Shown here in pieces: positions 7,584 to 16,627 of a stretch of DNA of 64,000 bases. Location: NCBI RefSeq assembly GCF_900215205.1, contig NZ_OBDY01000007.1:186001-250000 (forward strand), in the 5' to 3' direction. Position numbers and translations under genes: made by a program. The notes beneath the pieces are model-generated. The model was given only the letters and a program-made list of their open reading frames with translations. It was not told the DNA's origin and did no database searches. Every line of letters starts with the position of its first letter. The stretch's first letter is position 1. Source of the DNA: Paractinoplanes atraurantiacus (GTDB lineage: Bacteria; Actinomycetota; Actinomycetes; Mycobacteriales; Micromonosporaceae).

Positions 7584-8225
7584 GTGCGCCCAGCCTTGAT
7601 CAACCAAATTGCTGATCTTGTACCGGGTGGTCCCGGCTCGGTGCGGGTCGCCGTCGACGGGGTCGACGGCGTCGGGAAGTCGACGTTCGCGGCCCACCTG
7701 GCCGGCGAGCTGAGCGACCGCGGCCGCCCTGTGGTGCACGTGTCGGCCGACGACTTCCACCATCCGCGCGTCATTCGCTATCGCCGGGGCCGCGATTCCC
7801 CGGAGGGGTTCTTCCTCGACAGTTACGACTATTCCGCTCTCGTGCGGGAGGTGCTCGAGCCGTTCGCGCCGGGCGGGTCACGGCGATTCCGGCGGGCCGC
7901 GCACGACGTGCGTACGGACGAAGCCCTGGACCTTGATTGGGAAGTGGCTCCGGAAGGCACGGTGCTTGTCGTGGACGGGCTTTTCCTGCACCGCGACGAG
8001 CTGGCCGGCCTGTTCGAGTTCTCGGTGTTCCTGGACGCGCCGTTCGAGGTGACGGTGCCGCGGATGGCGGCACGTGACGGCTCGCATCCGGATCCGCGGC
8101 ATCCGAGCCTGGCCCGTTATGTCGGCGGCCAGCGGCTGTATTTCGCCACGTGTGATCCGCACTCGCGGGCCGGCGTGGTCATTGACAACTCTGATTGGCG
8201 GAATCCGGCTATCCTGCCCCGATGA
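7584..8225 (+). CDS. P-loop kinase, uridine kinase-like
   Basis: A 213-residue NTPase with an early Walker A (GVDGVGKST, about residues 23-31) and the family signature HVSADDFHHPRVIRYRRGRDS, as in uridine kinase/phosphoribulokinase relatives where the Asp-Asp pair binds substrate. The C-terminus has ARYVGGQRLYF and VVIDNSDW. Substrate specificity is not certain. The GTG start at 7584 sits 6 bases after a TAGTCT -10 box with no Shine-Dalgarno, suggesting a leaderless mRNA. The stop overlaps the next start as ATGA. Confidence 0.8.
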   Translation: MRPALINQIADLVPGGPGSVRVAVDGVDGVGKSTFAAHLAGELSDRGRPVVHVSADDFHHPRVIRYRRGRDSPEGFFLDSYDYSALVREVLEPFAPGGSRRFRRAAHDVRTDEALDLDWEVAPEGTVLVVDGLFLHRDELAGLFEFSVFLDAPFEVTVPRMAARDGSHPDPRHPSLARYVGGQRLYFATCDPHSRAGVVIDNSDWRNPAILPR

Positions 8226-9001
8226 TCACCGACGGGGAACTGGCGATTGCCGCGGCACGGGCCGGGGCGCGGGTCGTGCTCGCCCATTTCGGCGCCGAGC
8301 ACGACCGGGTCGACAAGGGCGGCGGTGATTTCGCGACCGCCGCCGACCTGCAAGCCGAACGCGCCATCATCGATCTGCTGAGCGAGAACCGTCCCGGCGA
8401 TGCCGTGCTGGGCGAGGAAACGGGCCATTCGGGCGTGCCGGCGGACCGCACGTGGATGGTCGATCCGCTGTGCGGAACTCTCAATTACGCCGTACGCAGC
8501 CAGCTCGTCGCCGTCAATGTCGCCTTGCGCGAAGACGGCGAGGTCACGACGGCCGCCTGCGCCGACCCGTTCACCGGCGAGGTCTTCTGGACAAACGGCG
8601 ATTCCGCTTGTGTACGGCGGGAGAGCACCGACGAAAAACTGTCACCCTCCGCGTCGTCGCGTCTGGTCGACGTGAACCTCGACCCGCCATTTCCCAACGA
8701 CCCCCGATTCCGCGCCGCCGACCTGCTGGCCAACCGCGATTTCGCCGCCCGTTTCCGCCCCCGGGTCGTCTCCACCACCCTGGCCGTGACCTGGGTCGCC
8801 GCCGGCCGCCGCGCCGCCTACGTGACCGACGGGCATCTGCGCGACAGCGTCCATTTCGCCGCCGGCATCGCCCTGGCCCGCGCGGCCGGCTGCGTGGTCA
8901 CCGCCCTGGACGGCGGCCCCGCGCACTCCGGCCCGGGCGGCCTGATCGTCGCCGCGGACGCGCGCACCCACACCGACCTGCTCACGATGATCGGTTTCTA
9001 G
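8222..9001 (+). CDS. inositol monophosphatase-like protein with altered metal sites
   Basis: A 259-residue member of the IMPase/FBPase fold. The first motif VLGEETG keeps both Glu. The second motif, usually DPIDGT, reads DPLCGTLNYA, so the second metal-ligand Asp is Cys. The third motif, usually WDxAAG, reads VHFAAGIALARAAG, so the late Asp is His. Two of the classical metal ligands are therefore changed. It may be a divergent phosphatase with a different metal arrangement or a non-catalytic homologue. It sits between a P-loop kinase (ATGA overlap) and a NUDIX gene 3 bases downstream, which suggests nucleotide or sugar-phosphate metabolism. Confidence 0.75.
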   Translation: MITDGELAIAAARAGARVVLAHFGAEHDRVDKGGGDFATAADLQAERAIIDLLSENRPGDAVLGEETGHSGVPADRTWMVDPLCGTLNYAVRSQLVAVNVALREDGEVTTAACADPFTGEVFWTNGDSACVRRESTDEKLSPSASSRLVDVNLDPPFPNDPRFRAADLLANRDFAARFRPRVVSTTLAVTWVAAGRRAAYVTDGHLRDSVHFAAGIALARAAGCVVTALDGGPAHSGPGGLIVAADARTHTDLLTMIGF

Positions 9002-9004
9002 AAG

Positions 9005-9472
9005 ATGCAGAGACTTGCGGCGTACGCCTTGTGCCTGCGCGACGACCACATCCTGCTGGCACACTGGGCCTCCCCCGACGGCACCCGCGACCACTGGACC
9101 CTGCCCGGCGGCGGCGTCGACGAGCAGGAGGACCCGTACGACGCGGTGGTCCGCGAGCTCGAGGAGGAGACCGGCTACACGGCCGAGGTCAGCGCTTTGC
9201 TGGGCGTCGACTCCCGCACCATCGTCATGAACTACAGCGACCCGCCCGGGCAGCTCCTGCACGCCGTCGGCCTCCTCTACGAGGCCACCGTGACCGGCGG
9301 CGCCCTGCGCGACGAGATCGGCGGCTCCACCGACATGGCCCGCTGGATTCCCCTGGCCGAGGTCCCCACGCTGGAACGCGCCACCATCATCGACGTCGGC
9401 CTGGCCCTGCTGCGCGAGCGCCCCCGCACCGGCCACGTGCCCCCGATCCCCACCGGCGGCCTGCTGCATTAG
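9005..9472 (+). CDS. NUDIX hydrolase
   Basis: A 155-residue NUDIX protein. The box Gx5Ex7REUxEExGU is complete: it begins at GGVDEQE and ends with RELEEETGY. It starts 3 bases after the IMPase-like stop, so this is the third gene of one operon. Substrates of such small NUDIX enzymes (nucleotides, NDP-sugars) cannot be told from sequence. Confidence 0.85.
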   Translation: MQRLAAYALCLRDDHILLAHWASPDGTRDHWTLPGGGVDEQEDPYDAVVRELEEETGYTAEVSALLGVDSRTIVMNYSDPPGQLLHAVGLLYEATVTGGALRDEIGGSTDMARWIPLAEVPTLERATIIDVGLALLRERPRTGHVPPIPTGGLLH

Positions 9473-9477
9473 CCACC

Positions 9478-9501
9478 GCGACGAACGCATCGGTTCGCCG
9501 C
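9478..9501. terminator. hairpin between convergent genes
   Basis: GCGACGAAC and GTTCGCCGC pair with one mismatch around a 6-base loop, between the NUDIX stop and the S9 peptidase stop. There is no T-run, as is usual for actinobacterial terminators. Confidence 0.5.
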
Positions 9502-9516
9502 AGCGGCGATGGCCGG

Positions 9517-11418
9517 TTACGGCCGCAGGAAGCGGTCGAACCATGCGCGGCTCCGGTGAAGGACGTCGAGTTGGTGGCGGCGTTCGCGGATCGCGTGGCC
9601 CTCCCTCGGGTAGATCACGAACTCGTGCTCGACGCCGAAGTGGCGCAGCGCCCGGTGCAGGTACACGGCCTGGCCGAGGGGAACGTTGGGGTCCTCGGCA
9701 CCGTGCAGAATAAGCACGGTGGTGCGGATGCGGCCGGTGAAGGAGACCGGGCTGACCGCGTCGTGCGGGTGCGGGCCGATGCCGGACCAGCCCTGGCTGC
9801 CTCCGAGCGCGGCCTCGAACTGGCCGTTCTCCCCGGTCGCGGCGAGCATGCCCCAGTCTGTGACGCCGGCGCCGACCAGCGCGGCGCGGAAGCGGTTGGT
9901 CTGGCCGACCGCCCAGGCGGACATGAAGCCGCCGTGGCTCCAACCGGCGATGCCCAGCCGGTCGGGGTCGGCCACGCCTCGCGCGATGAGCAGGTCGATG
10001 CCGGTCAGGATGTCGGTCCACTCCTCCTGACCGACCCGGCCGGCGACCCTGGCCGCGAACTGGTGGCCGTGACCTTGCCCGCCGCGCGGGTTGGGCAGAA
10101 ACACCGCGTAGCCCGCGGCGGCCAGCCATTGCCCGCTCGGGGACCAGGACAGCTGGCAACGGTCGGCGTAGCGATCGTATGGTCCACCGTGCACGATGGT
10201 GACCAGGGGGAACGGGCCCTCGGATGCTGTCTTGCCCACCGGGAGAACCAGTAAGCCGTCCAGGGCGAGACCATCGGCGGCCCGGTAGGCCAACGGTTCC
10301 TGCAGGCCCAGGGCGATACCGTCCAGCTCCGGGCGAGTGTCGGTGATCTTCCGTAGCGGGCCGGCTGGTGGGCCGAGGTGAACGTTGGCGGGTTGATAGC
10401 GGCTACCGGTCAGCGCCGCGATGTTCTCACCGGTGGCCGTGGCGGTGAGGCCATCGAGGCGTCCCGTTGGCCGCGACAGGATCGTGAGGCCGGCGGGGCC
10501 GAGCCGGGACAGGGCCGTGTTCAGACCGTCGGCGAACACCACCAGTGCGCCGGCATCGGTCTGGCACAGTTCGGTCGGGCACATCGACAACCCGGCGGTG
10601 CGATTGCGCAGGACACGGCTGCCCAGGGCCAGGTCGAACACCGCGGTGCCGGCGTGCAGCCCCGGTGGGGTGAGCGCGAGGTAACCGAGATGCCAGCCGT
10701 CCTCAGCCGGCCACCAGGCCAGCGAGCGAGCGTCGGCCGCGACCGGCCCGAGGTCCTCCGCGGTCCCGGTGCTCTGGTCGAACAAGTGCAGCCGGCCGGT
10801 GCGGGGGCCGTAGTCGTTGTCGGCACTGGCCTGTGTGAGTACGGCGAGCGGGCCGCCGTCAGGCCGTTGCCGTACTTCCACGACGTGCCGGTCGCCGAAC
10901 ACGTCCGGTGTGCTGACCCGGCCGGTGGTGAGGTCGAGCAGCCGTAACCTGGCATGTGGCTCCCGCTCGCCGGCGACGATGGCGTCGTCGCGGTCCCGGG
11001 CTCGGCGCTCGTCCTCCTCGGTGGGCTCGTCCTCGGCGAGCAGAGCGAGTAGCCGGCGGTCGGCGAGCGGCAGATGGTCCGTGATGCCGGCGCGCCAACC
11101 GGTCTGCACGGTTACCGTGCCGTCGGCGAGGGTGAGCCGGTACAACTGCGCTGTCCCGCGCTGCGCGCGGTCGGAGAGGAAGAACAGCGTGTCCGAGTCT
11201 GTGGACCAGCGCGGCCGGGACTCCGTCGCGATGTCCGAGGTCACCCGGCGTGCCGCACCGCCTCCATCGACATCGGCCAGCCACAGCTCGGTGTCGAGGT
11301 GGTCACCGGCCCGGCTGGTGGGCGCCAGGACGTAGCAGATCGAACGCCCGCTCGGGGCGAGGACCGGCGTCTGCGGGGCGCGACCGTCCACCACGAGTTC
11401 AGCGCTCAGGCCTGTCAT
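9517..11418 (-). CDS. S9 family peptidase (prolyl oligopeptidase/acylaminoacyl peptidase type)
   Basis: A 633-residue serine peptidase. The N-terminal two thirds form a beta-propeller of WD40-like/TolB strands (SGRSICYVLAP, PRWSTDSDTLFFLSD). The C-terminal alpha/beta-hydrolase domain carries the nucleophile in GIAGWSHGGFMS, the Asp in HGAEDPNVPLGQ and the His in YPREGHAI. No signal peptide is evident, so it is likely cytoplasmic and clips peptides or acyl-amino acids. The ATG at 11418 is preferred over an in-frame start at 11487 because the domain begins there. Divergent from the MerR-PP2C gene. Confidence 0.85.
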   Translation of the reverse strand: MTGLSAELVVDGRAPQTPVLAPSGRSICYVLAPTSRAGDHLDTELWLADVDGGGAARRVTSDIATESRPRWSTDSDTLFFLSDRAQRGTAQLYRLTLADGTVTVQTGWRAGITDHLPLADRRLLALLAEDEPTEEDERRARDRDDAIVAGEREPHARLRLLDLTTGRVSTPDVFGDRHVVEVRQRPDGGPLAVLTQASADNDYGPRTGRLHLFDQSTGTAEDLGPVAADARSLAWWPAEDGWHLGYLALTPPGLHAGTAVFDLALGSRVLRNRTAGLSMCPTELCQTDAGALVVFADGLNTALSRLGPAGLTILSRPTGRLDGLTATATGENIAALTGSRYQPANVHLGPPAGPLRKITDTRPELDGIALGLQEPLAYRAADGLALDGLLVLPVGKTASEGPFPLVTIVHGGPYDRYADRCQLSWSPSGQWLAAAGYAVFLPNPRGGQGHGHQFAARVAGRVGQEEWTDILTGIDLLIARGVADPDRLGIAGWSHGGFMSAWAVGQTNRFRAALVGAGVTDWGMLAATGENGQFEAALGGSQGWSGIGPHPHDAVSPVSFTGRIRTTVLILHGAEDPNVPLGQAVYLHRALRHFGVEHEFVIYPREGHAIRERRHQLDVLHRSRAWFDRFLRP

Positions 11419-11466
11419 GCGATCAGGATGGCAGCGCTCGAAGCGCGGGGCGAAGCCGAGGTCGGG

Positions 11467-11497
11467 TTGACCTTGACCCTTGGGCAAGGCCCAGCGT
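11467..11497 (+). promoter_or_regulatory. MerR-type long-spacer promoter
   Basis: TTGACC (11467-11472) and CAGCGT (11492-11497) are separated by 19 bases, the long spacer typical of MerR-controlled promoters. A dyad CCTTG-GG-CAAGG (11478-11489) lies near the spacer centre. The gene 44 bases downstream encodes a MerR domain, which suggests autoregulation. Confidence 0.45.
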
Positions 11498-11540
11498 GGG
11501 GTGTGCCGGCCGCGGTGGCCGGTGCGAGGAGGATGGGGCC

Positions 11541-12626
11541 GTGGGGCTGTTGACGATCGGTGGGTTCGCGCGGCAGGCGGGGCTCACGCCGAAGGCGTTG
11601 CGGCTTTATGACGAGATGGGGCTGTTGCGGCCGGCCGCGGTGGATGCCGAGACCGGGTACCGGTTCTACGAGCCGCGGCAGTTGGAGCGGGCCCGGCTGG
11701 TCGCTGAGCTGCGCCGGATCGGGATGCCGCTGGCCGAGATCGCCGAAGTGTGCGGGCTCGAGCCGGCGGCCGCGGCGCAGGCCGTGGAGGCCTTCTGGCG
11801 GCGGGTCACCGCCGACACGGCGGCGCGGGCTCGTCTCACCTCCCTCCTCGTGGCTGATCTGACGGGAAGGGCCACCACCATGTCGGAGATCGACTTCCGT
11901 TTCGCCGCCGGGCTGGACGCGGGCTCGGGGCGCAACACCAATGAGGATTCGGCGTACGCCGGGACGCACCTGCTCGCGGTGGCCGACGGCACCCGCGGCC
12001 CGGGCGGCGCGCAGGCCGCGGCCGCCGCGGTCGAGGCCGTCCGTGCCGTGGACCCGTCCGCTGCCACCGGCGCCGGCCTGCTGACCCTGCTGGCCGGCGC
12101 GGTCACCGAGGCCGACCGGGCGATCCGCCGCCTGGCCGAGCCGGGCCGCGGGGAAGCCGGCGGAGATGACGCCGGCGGTGGCGCCGATCGGCCGGTGACG
12201 ACGCTGACCGCGATGGTGCGCAACGGCACGCGGCTGGCGCTGGTGCACGTCGGCGACACCCGCGCCTATCTGCTGCGCAGCGGCGAGCTGACGCAGCTGA
12301 CCCAGGACCACACGTGGGTACGCACACAGGTCGACCAGGGCAAGCTCACCCCGGCCGAGGCCGCCGCGCATCCCCGGCGCGCCCTGCTGGCCCGGGCCCT
12401 GGGCTGGGGCGCGGAGGGCGAGGTCGACCTGGCCCTGCGCACCGCCCTGCCCGGCGACCGCTACCTGCTCTGCTCGGACGGGCTCTCGGCGGTCGTCGCG
12501 CCCGAGGCGATCCGGTCCGCTCTGGCCGGCGCCGATGACCCTCAGCAGGCGGTCACCAGCCTGATCGCGCTGGCCCACGACGCGGGCGCCCCGGACAACA
12601 TCGCCGTGGCGGTCGCGCACCTCTGA
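11541..12626 (+). CDS. MerR regulator fused to PP2C-type protein phosphatase
   Basis: A 361-residue two-domain protein. Residues about 1-75 are a MerR HTH and wing (TIGGFARQAGLTPKALRLYD, then GYRFYEPRQLERARLVAELR), followed by a short dimerisation helix. Residues about 115-361 are a PP2C (PPM) Ser/Thr phosphatase with RNTNEDSAY, LLAVADGT (metal Asp-Gly), HVGDTRAYLLR, LLCSDGLS and PDNIAVAV, so the metal-binding Asp residues are present. The GTG at 11541 follows GAGGAGG by 8 bases. The usual effector-binding domain of MerR proteins is replaced by a phosphatase, suggesting a link between phospho-signalling and transcription. Inference, not demonstrated. Confidence 0.85.
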   Translation: MGLLTIGGFARQAGLTPKALRLYDEMGLLRPAAVDAETGYRFYEPRQLERARLVAELRRIGMPLAEIAEVCGLEPAAAAQAVEAFWRRVTADTAARARLTSLLVADLTGRATTMSEIDFRFAAGLDAGSGRNTNEDSAYAGTHLLAVADGTRGPGGAQAAAAAVEAVRAVDPSAATGAGLLTLLAGAVTEADRAIRRLAEPGRGEAGGDDAGGGADRPVTTLTAMVRNGTRLALVHVGDTRAYLLRSGELTQLTQDHTWVRTQVDQGKLTPAEAAAHPRRALLARALGWGAEGEVDLALRTALPGDRYLLCSDGLSAVVAPEAIRSALAGADDPQQAVTSLIALAHDAGAPDNIAVAVAHL

Positions 12627-12652
12627 CGCCCGGCCGAGGACGGCGGCGGCGA

Positions 12653-13498
12653 TCACGCCCGTGAATCCGTCAGGGTCCGGCTGAGCGCGGCGTCGACGGA
12701 GGCGGCTGCGGCCGGCAGCAGGGGCAGGCGGACGTGCGGGGTGGGGATGCGGCCCTGCGCGTGCAAGACGCCCTTGACGACGGTCGGGTTCGGTTCGGCG
12801 AACAGCGCCGCCGACAGCCGGGCCAGGCGGTGCCCGAGAGGGCGGGCGCGGGCGGTGTCGCCGGACTGCCAGGCCGCGATCAGGTCGGCGTACGACCCGG
12901 TGTCGATGTGGGCCGAGGCGAGGATGCCGCCGTGCGCGCCCATCGCCAGCAGCGGGGAGATGTAGGCGTCGTCGCCGCCGAGGACGGCGAAGTCCTCGGG
13001 CGGGTCGGCCAGCAGGGCCACGGTGTCGGCGTCGATGCCGCCGGCGGCGAGCTTCACGCCGATCACGTTCGGGATGGCGGCGATCCGGTGCAGGGCCTCG
13101 ACGGTCAAGGGCTGAGCCGTCCGGTACGGCACATGGTAGACCACCAGCGGCACCGGGCTCGCCTGCGCCAGCGCGCTCAGGTGGGCGACCACCCCGTCCT
13201 CGCCGGGCCGCACGAAGGGCGGCACGAGGGTGAGTGCGGCGGTGGCGTCGAGCCCGGCCAGGGTGGCGGCGTCGTTGGCGCCGACGATCAGCGGGGCGCC
13301 GGTGGCGGTCAGCGTCTTGAGGACGGTGGCGCGTTCGGCCGGGGTCAGGGCCGAGGGCTCGCCCGTGGTGCCGAGGGCGACCAGGCCGGCGGCCCCGCCG
13401 TCGAGCACGTCGTGGGCGAGCCGGGTCAGCGCGCCGACGGCGATGTCGCCGGACGCGTCGAACGGGGTGATCAGTGGGACGTACAGACCGGTCAGCAT
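12653..13498 (-). CDS. dihydrodipicolinate synthase (DapA) family aldolase
   Basis: A 281-residue class I aldolase of the DapA/NanA superfamily. Seen are GTTGEPSALTPAER (pyruvate carboxylate binding), the catalytic Tyr region VVYHVPYRT and the Schiff-base Lys in VIGVKLAAGG. True DapA usually reads YNVPGRT, so the VPYRT variant and the stand-alone position leave the substrate open: it may make tetrahydrodipicolinate or cleave another 2-keto acid. No lysine biosynthesis gene is adjacent. Confidence 0.75.
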   Translation of the reverse strand: MLTGLYVPLITPFDASGDIAVGALTRLAHDVLDGGAAGLVALGTTGEPSALTPAERATVLKTLTATGAPLIVGANDAATLAGLDATAALTLVPPFVRPGEDGVVAHLSALAQASPVPLVVYHVPYRTAQPLTVEALHRIAAIPNVIGVKLAAGGIDADTVALLADPPEDFAVLGGDDAYISPLLAMGAHGGILASAHIDTGSYADLIAAWQSGDTARARPLGHRLARLSAALFAEPNPTVVKGVLHAQGRIPTPHVRLPLLPAAAASVDAALSRTLTDSRA

Positions 13499-13659
13499 CC
13501 GGTCACGGTCTCAACTCGTACGCCTAAGGTCTATTAATTTGTCCTCGCCTTTTTGTGTAGCGCTGCTGAAAGGTCGAAGCGGTTTGCCCCGTATCGCAGA
13601 TCATGAATATGGGCAGGTCTTGAATGTCGCACCCGTTTCCGCGGCGTTAGCTTCGCGCC

Positions 13660-15174
13660 GTGAGACGTCTGCTCATACCGTTTCTGATCGTTGTTCTGAT
13701 CCTTTCCGGCGGCACGGTGGCGCGGGCCGGCGCCGATCCGCTGCGCGTCTACGCCCGCGACACGTGGCGCTCTCTGGTCGCTATGACCGACCCGGCGACC
13801 GGCCTGGTCGCCGACAACATTCCGGGGAACCTGTCCACGCCGTCGGCGTACACGTCACCCACGAACATCGGCGGCTACATGTGGTCGGCCGTGGTGGCCC
13901 GGGAACTGAAACTCATCTCGCCGGCCGAGGCCACGGCCCGGGTGTCGAAGACCCTGAGCACATTGGCGTCGCTTCGCCATCACGCCGCGTCGGGCATGTT
14001 CTACAACTGGTACGACCCGCATACCGGCGCCGTGCTGACGGTCCTGCCGGACGGCACGGCGGTGACACCGTTCCTGTCGTCGGTGGACAACGGGTGGCTG
14101 GCCGCGTCGCTGCGGGTCGTGCAGGGCGCGTTCCCGTCTTTGCGGGGGCGGGCCGGGGCGATTCTCGGGAAGATGGATTTCGGGTTCTATTTCAACCCGG
14201 CGGCGGTGTCACCGATCGGCACGCGCGGGCTGATCCGCGGCGGATTCTGGGACACCGCACCCTCGGGGTGTTCGGTGCCGCAGAACGGGGTGTGGTTCAC
14301 CTGCAACCACTACGACATCACGGTGACCGAGCCGCGGATCGCGACGTATTTGGGCATCGGGGCCGGGCAGATCCCGGCGACGGCCTATTACGACACGATG
14401 CGCACGCTGCCCGACAACTGTGACTACGCGTGGCAGGAGATGAAACCGTCCGGGTTCACCACGACCCATCGGGGCCGGTCGGTGTACGAGGGCTCGTACC
14501 GCTATCGGGGGATCACGTTCGTGCCGAGCTGGGGCGGGGACATGTTCGAGGCGCTGATGCCGGACCTGTTCGTGCCGGAGGCGGCGTGGGGCCCGCGCAG
14601 CTGGGGCCGCAACCATCCGGCGACGGTGGCCGCGCAGATCGAGCACGGGCTGAACGACGCCACGTACGGCTACTGGGGGTTCTCGCCGGCGTCGAACCCG
14701 TTCGGCGGGTACGGGGTCTACGGCGTCGACGCGATGGGCATGGACACCGACGGCTACCCGTCGGATGTGCAGGGTGGCCGCTACGACGCCGGTTTCGGTG
14801 ACTGCCGCCCGCCGGGCCCGGCCGCCGTCTACGGCGACGGGGTGGTCACGCCGCACGCGGCGTTCCTGGCCCTGCCGTACGCGCCCGGCCCGGTCCGGGC
14901 CAACCTGGCCAACATCAAGAACGATTTCGACGCGTACGGCCCGGGCGGCTTCTACGACGCGGTCGCCGTGCGCTCCGGCACGGTCGCCCAGCGGTATCTG
15001 TCCCTCGACCAGTCGATGATCATGGGGGCGCTGGGCAACCATCTCTGCCGCGACGTGCTGAAGAAGGCGTTCGTGACGCCCGGGTTCGAAAGGGCGGTGC
15101 GCCCCCTGCTGGCCGCGGAGACGTTCAGCGTGCCGGCCGGTCAGAAGCTCCCGCAGCTGCGCGGAGGCCGCTGA
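13660..15174 (+). CDS. secreted glucoamylase-like (PF10091 type) protein
   Basis: A 504-residue exported protein. Residues 1-25 are a signal peptide (MRRLLIPFLIVVLILSG, then a VARAGA cleavage region). The mature part is an (alpha/alpha)-barrel-like protein with TSPTNIGGYMWS, GMFYNWYD, SSVDNGWLAASL, GYWGFSPASNP and VVTPHAAFLAL, which fit the glycoamylase/DUF3131 families that act on beta-glucans. Catalytic residues cannot be named with confidence. The GTG at 13660 follows a TTAGCT box by 7 bases, so a leaderless mRNA is likely. Confidence 0.75.
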   Translation: MRRLLIPFLIVVLILSGGTVARAGADPLRVYARDTWRSLVAMTDPATGLVADNIPGNLSTPSAYTSPTNIGGYMWSAVVARELKLISPAEATARVSKTLSTLASLRHHAASGMFYNWYDPHTGAVLTVLPDGTAVTPFLSSVDNGWLAASLRVVQGAFPSLRGRAGAILGKMDFGFYFNPAAVSPIGTRGLIRGGFWDTAPSGCSVPQNGVWFTCNHYDITVTEPRIATYLGIGAGQIPATAYYDTMRTLPDNCDYAWQEMKPSGFTTTHRGRSVYEGSYRYRGITFVPSWGGDMFEALMPDLFVPEAAWGPRSWGRNHPATVAAQIEHGLNDATYGYWGFSPASNPFGGYGVYGVDAMGMDTDGYPSDVQGGRYDAGFGDCRPPGPAAVYGDGVVTPHAAFLALPYAPGPVRANLANIKNDFDAYGPGGFYDAVAVRSGTVAQRYLSLDQSMIMGALGNHLCRDVLKKAFVTPGFERAVRPLLAAETFSVPAGQKLPQLRGGR

Positions 15175-15187
15175 CGGCGCCCGGGGA

Positions 15188-16384
15188 TCAGTCGGAGGTC
15201 TGCGAGGTGGCGGGGTGCCAGCCGCGGCGGCGGCCCTGGCGCACGATGATCGCGGTCAGGGCCAGCAGCAGCACGATGCCGGCGACGACGGCGGCGAACA
15301 GCAGGGCCCGGTCCTGCGACTCGGCGCGGCGGGCGGCCAGTGCCGCGGCGGCCGGGTCGTCCCCGGTCATCGCCGCGGGGGCGGGCCGGGCCTGCTGCCG
15401 CGGGCCCAGCGTCTCGGTGAGCGCCCGGTACGGGTTGAGCAGCCCGAAGCCGTACTCCGCGCTGACGCTGCCGCCGGGGGCGGGGTCGGTGGTGGCGATC
15501 AGCCGCTGCCGCACCTCGCCGGGGCTCAGCTGCGGGAACCGTTGCAGGATCAGGGCGGCCGTGGCCGCCACGAACGGCGCCGCGAAGCTGGTGCCCGACC
15601 GTACGCTGTGCCCGGTGCCGCCGGCGGCGGCCGCGGTCACGTCGTTGCCGATCGCCACCAGGTCGACATAGTCGCCGCGCTGCGAGTAGGTGGCGACGGT
15701 GCCGTCGAACTGGACCGCGCCGACCCCGATGACTCCCGGGTACTTCGCCGGGAACGGGTCGGGGTTGCCTTTCAGCGCGTCGTTGCCGGCGGCCGCCACG
15801 ACCACCACACCGGCCCCGATCGCGCGGGCGACCGCCGCCCGTACGGCCGCATTGTCCGAGGTCATCACCAGCGAGATGTTGATCACGTCGGCGCCCTGGT
15901 CGACGGCCAGATCGATCGCCTGGGCGAACTGCGCCGGCGTGCCCTTGTCGCCCACGGCCTTGCCGTCGATGACCTCCTGCTCACTGATGCGCAACGGCAG
16001 GATCGCCACGCCCGGCGCCAGCCCCTGGAAGCCGGTGTTGCGGGCCGGCATCGCCCCGATGATGCTCGCGACGGCCGTGCCGTGCCCGTTGCAGTCCTGC
16101 CGGCCGTTGTCGTCACCGTGCAGGAAGTCAGCGCCGGGCGTCACATGCCCGCGCAGCTGGGGATGGGCGGCGTCCACCCCGGAGTCGATCACCGCGACCC
16201 GCACCCCCCGCCCGGTCGCGAAACCGGCGAGACGCTTCGGCGCGTACACCTGATCCTCGGCCGGAACCCCGGCGGCGACCGGCGCCGGCGCCTCGCTCCG
16301 CTGACAGATCACCGCGGCCCGCGCCGGCGAGGGCACGACCAGCGTCACCGCGATCACCGCCGCCGCGGCCACGACCCTGCGCAT
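15188..16384 (-). CDS. S8 subtilisin-like serine protease, mycosin type
   Basis: A 398-residue exported protease. A signal peptide (MRRVVAAAAVIAVTLVVPSPARA) precedes a subtilase domain with the triad: Asp in VAVIDSGVD, His in DCNGHGTAVAS and Ser in RSGTSFAAPFVAA. A single transmembrane helix near the C-terminus (LLFAAVVAGIVLLLALTAIIV) and a short basic tail anchor it, as in the MycP proteases of type VII secretion. No other type VII genes are in the window, so a role in ESX secretion is only an inference from architecture. Confidence 0.85.
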   Translation of the reverse strand: MRRVVAAAAVIAVTLVVPSPARAAVICQRSEAPAPVAAGVPAEDQVYAPKRLAGFATGRGVRVAVIDSGVDAAHPQLRGHVTPGADFLHGDDNGRQDCNGHGTAVASIIGAMPARNTGFQGLAPGVAILPLRISEQEVIDGKAVGDKGTPAQFAQAIDLAVDQGADVINISLVMTSDNAAVRAAVARAIGAGVVVVAAAGNDALKGNPDPFPAKYPGVIGVGAVQFDGTVATYSQRGDYVDLVAIGNDVTAAAAGGTGHSVRSGTSFAAPFVAATAALILQRFPQLSPGEVRQRLIATTDPAPGGSVSAEYGFGLLNPYRALTETLGPRQQARPAPAAMTGDDPAAAALAARRAESQDRALLFAAVVAGIVLLLALTAIIVRQGRRRGWHPATSQTSD

Positions 16385-16463
16385 CGCGCGCCTCCCTCCA
16401 ACGACTCGGGTGGATGGTATCGGCCGGGCGCGAACCGGTTGTGCGTTCAGGTCGCTCACAGCT

Positions 16464-16612
16464 AGGTTGTGGAAACCATCTGCGGCGTCGTGAGGGAAAC
16501 CGGTGAGAGTCCGGTGCGGTCGCGCCACTGTGAACGGTCCCCGGCGACGGGGGCCGCGAGTCAGAACGCTCACGCGTCGCAGTCCGCACGAACGGGACGC
16601 GTCATCCCGGCA
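16464..16612 (+). ncRNA. cobalamin riboswitch
   Basis: The leader of cbtB carries the conserved core of the B12 aptamer: GGGAAACCGGTGAGAGTCC, CGCCACTGTGA and a B12-box-like GAGTCAGAACGC with a distal GTCGCAG. A small hairpin (CGGGA 16593-16597 with TCCCG 16605-16609) sits just before the AGGAGG at 16612, so cobalamin binding probably blocks translation starts. It controls cbtBA. Exact ends are approximate. Confidence 0.9.
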
Positions 16613-16627
16613 GGAGGTTCCCCCACC

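Noticed and set aside
12653..13498. calling the gene dapA proper
   Set aside because: The YNVPGRT motif is altered and no lysine biosynthesis gene is adjacent, so only the family can be stated.
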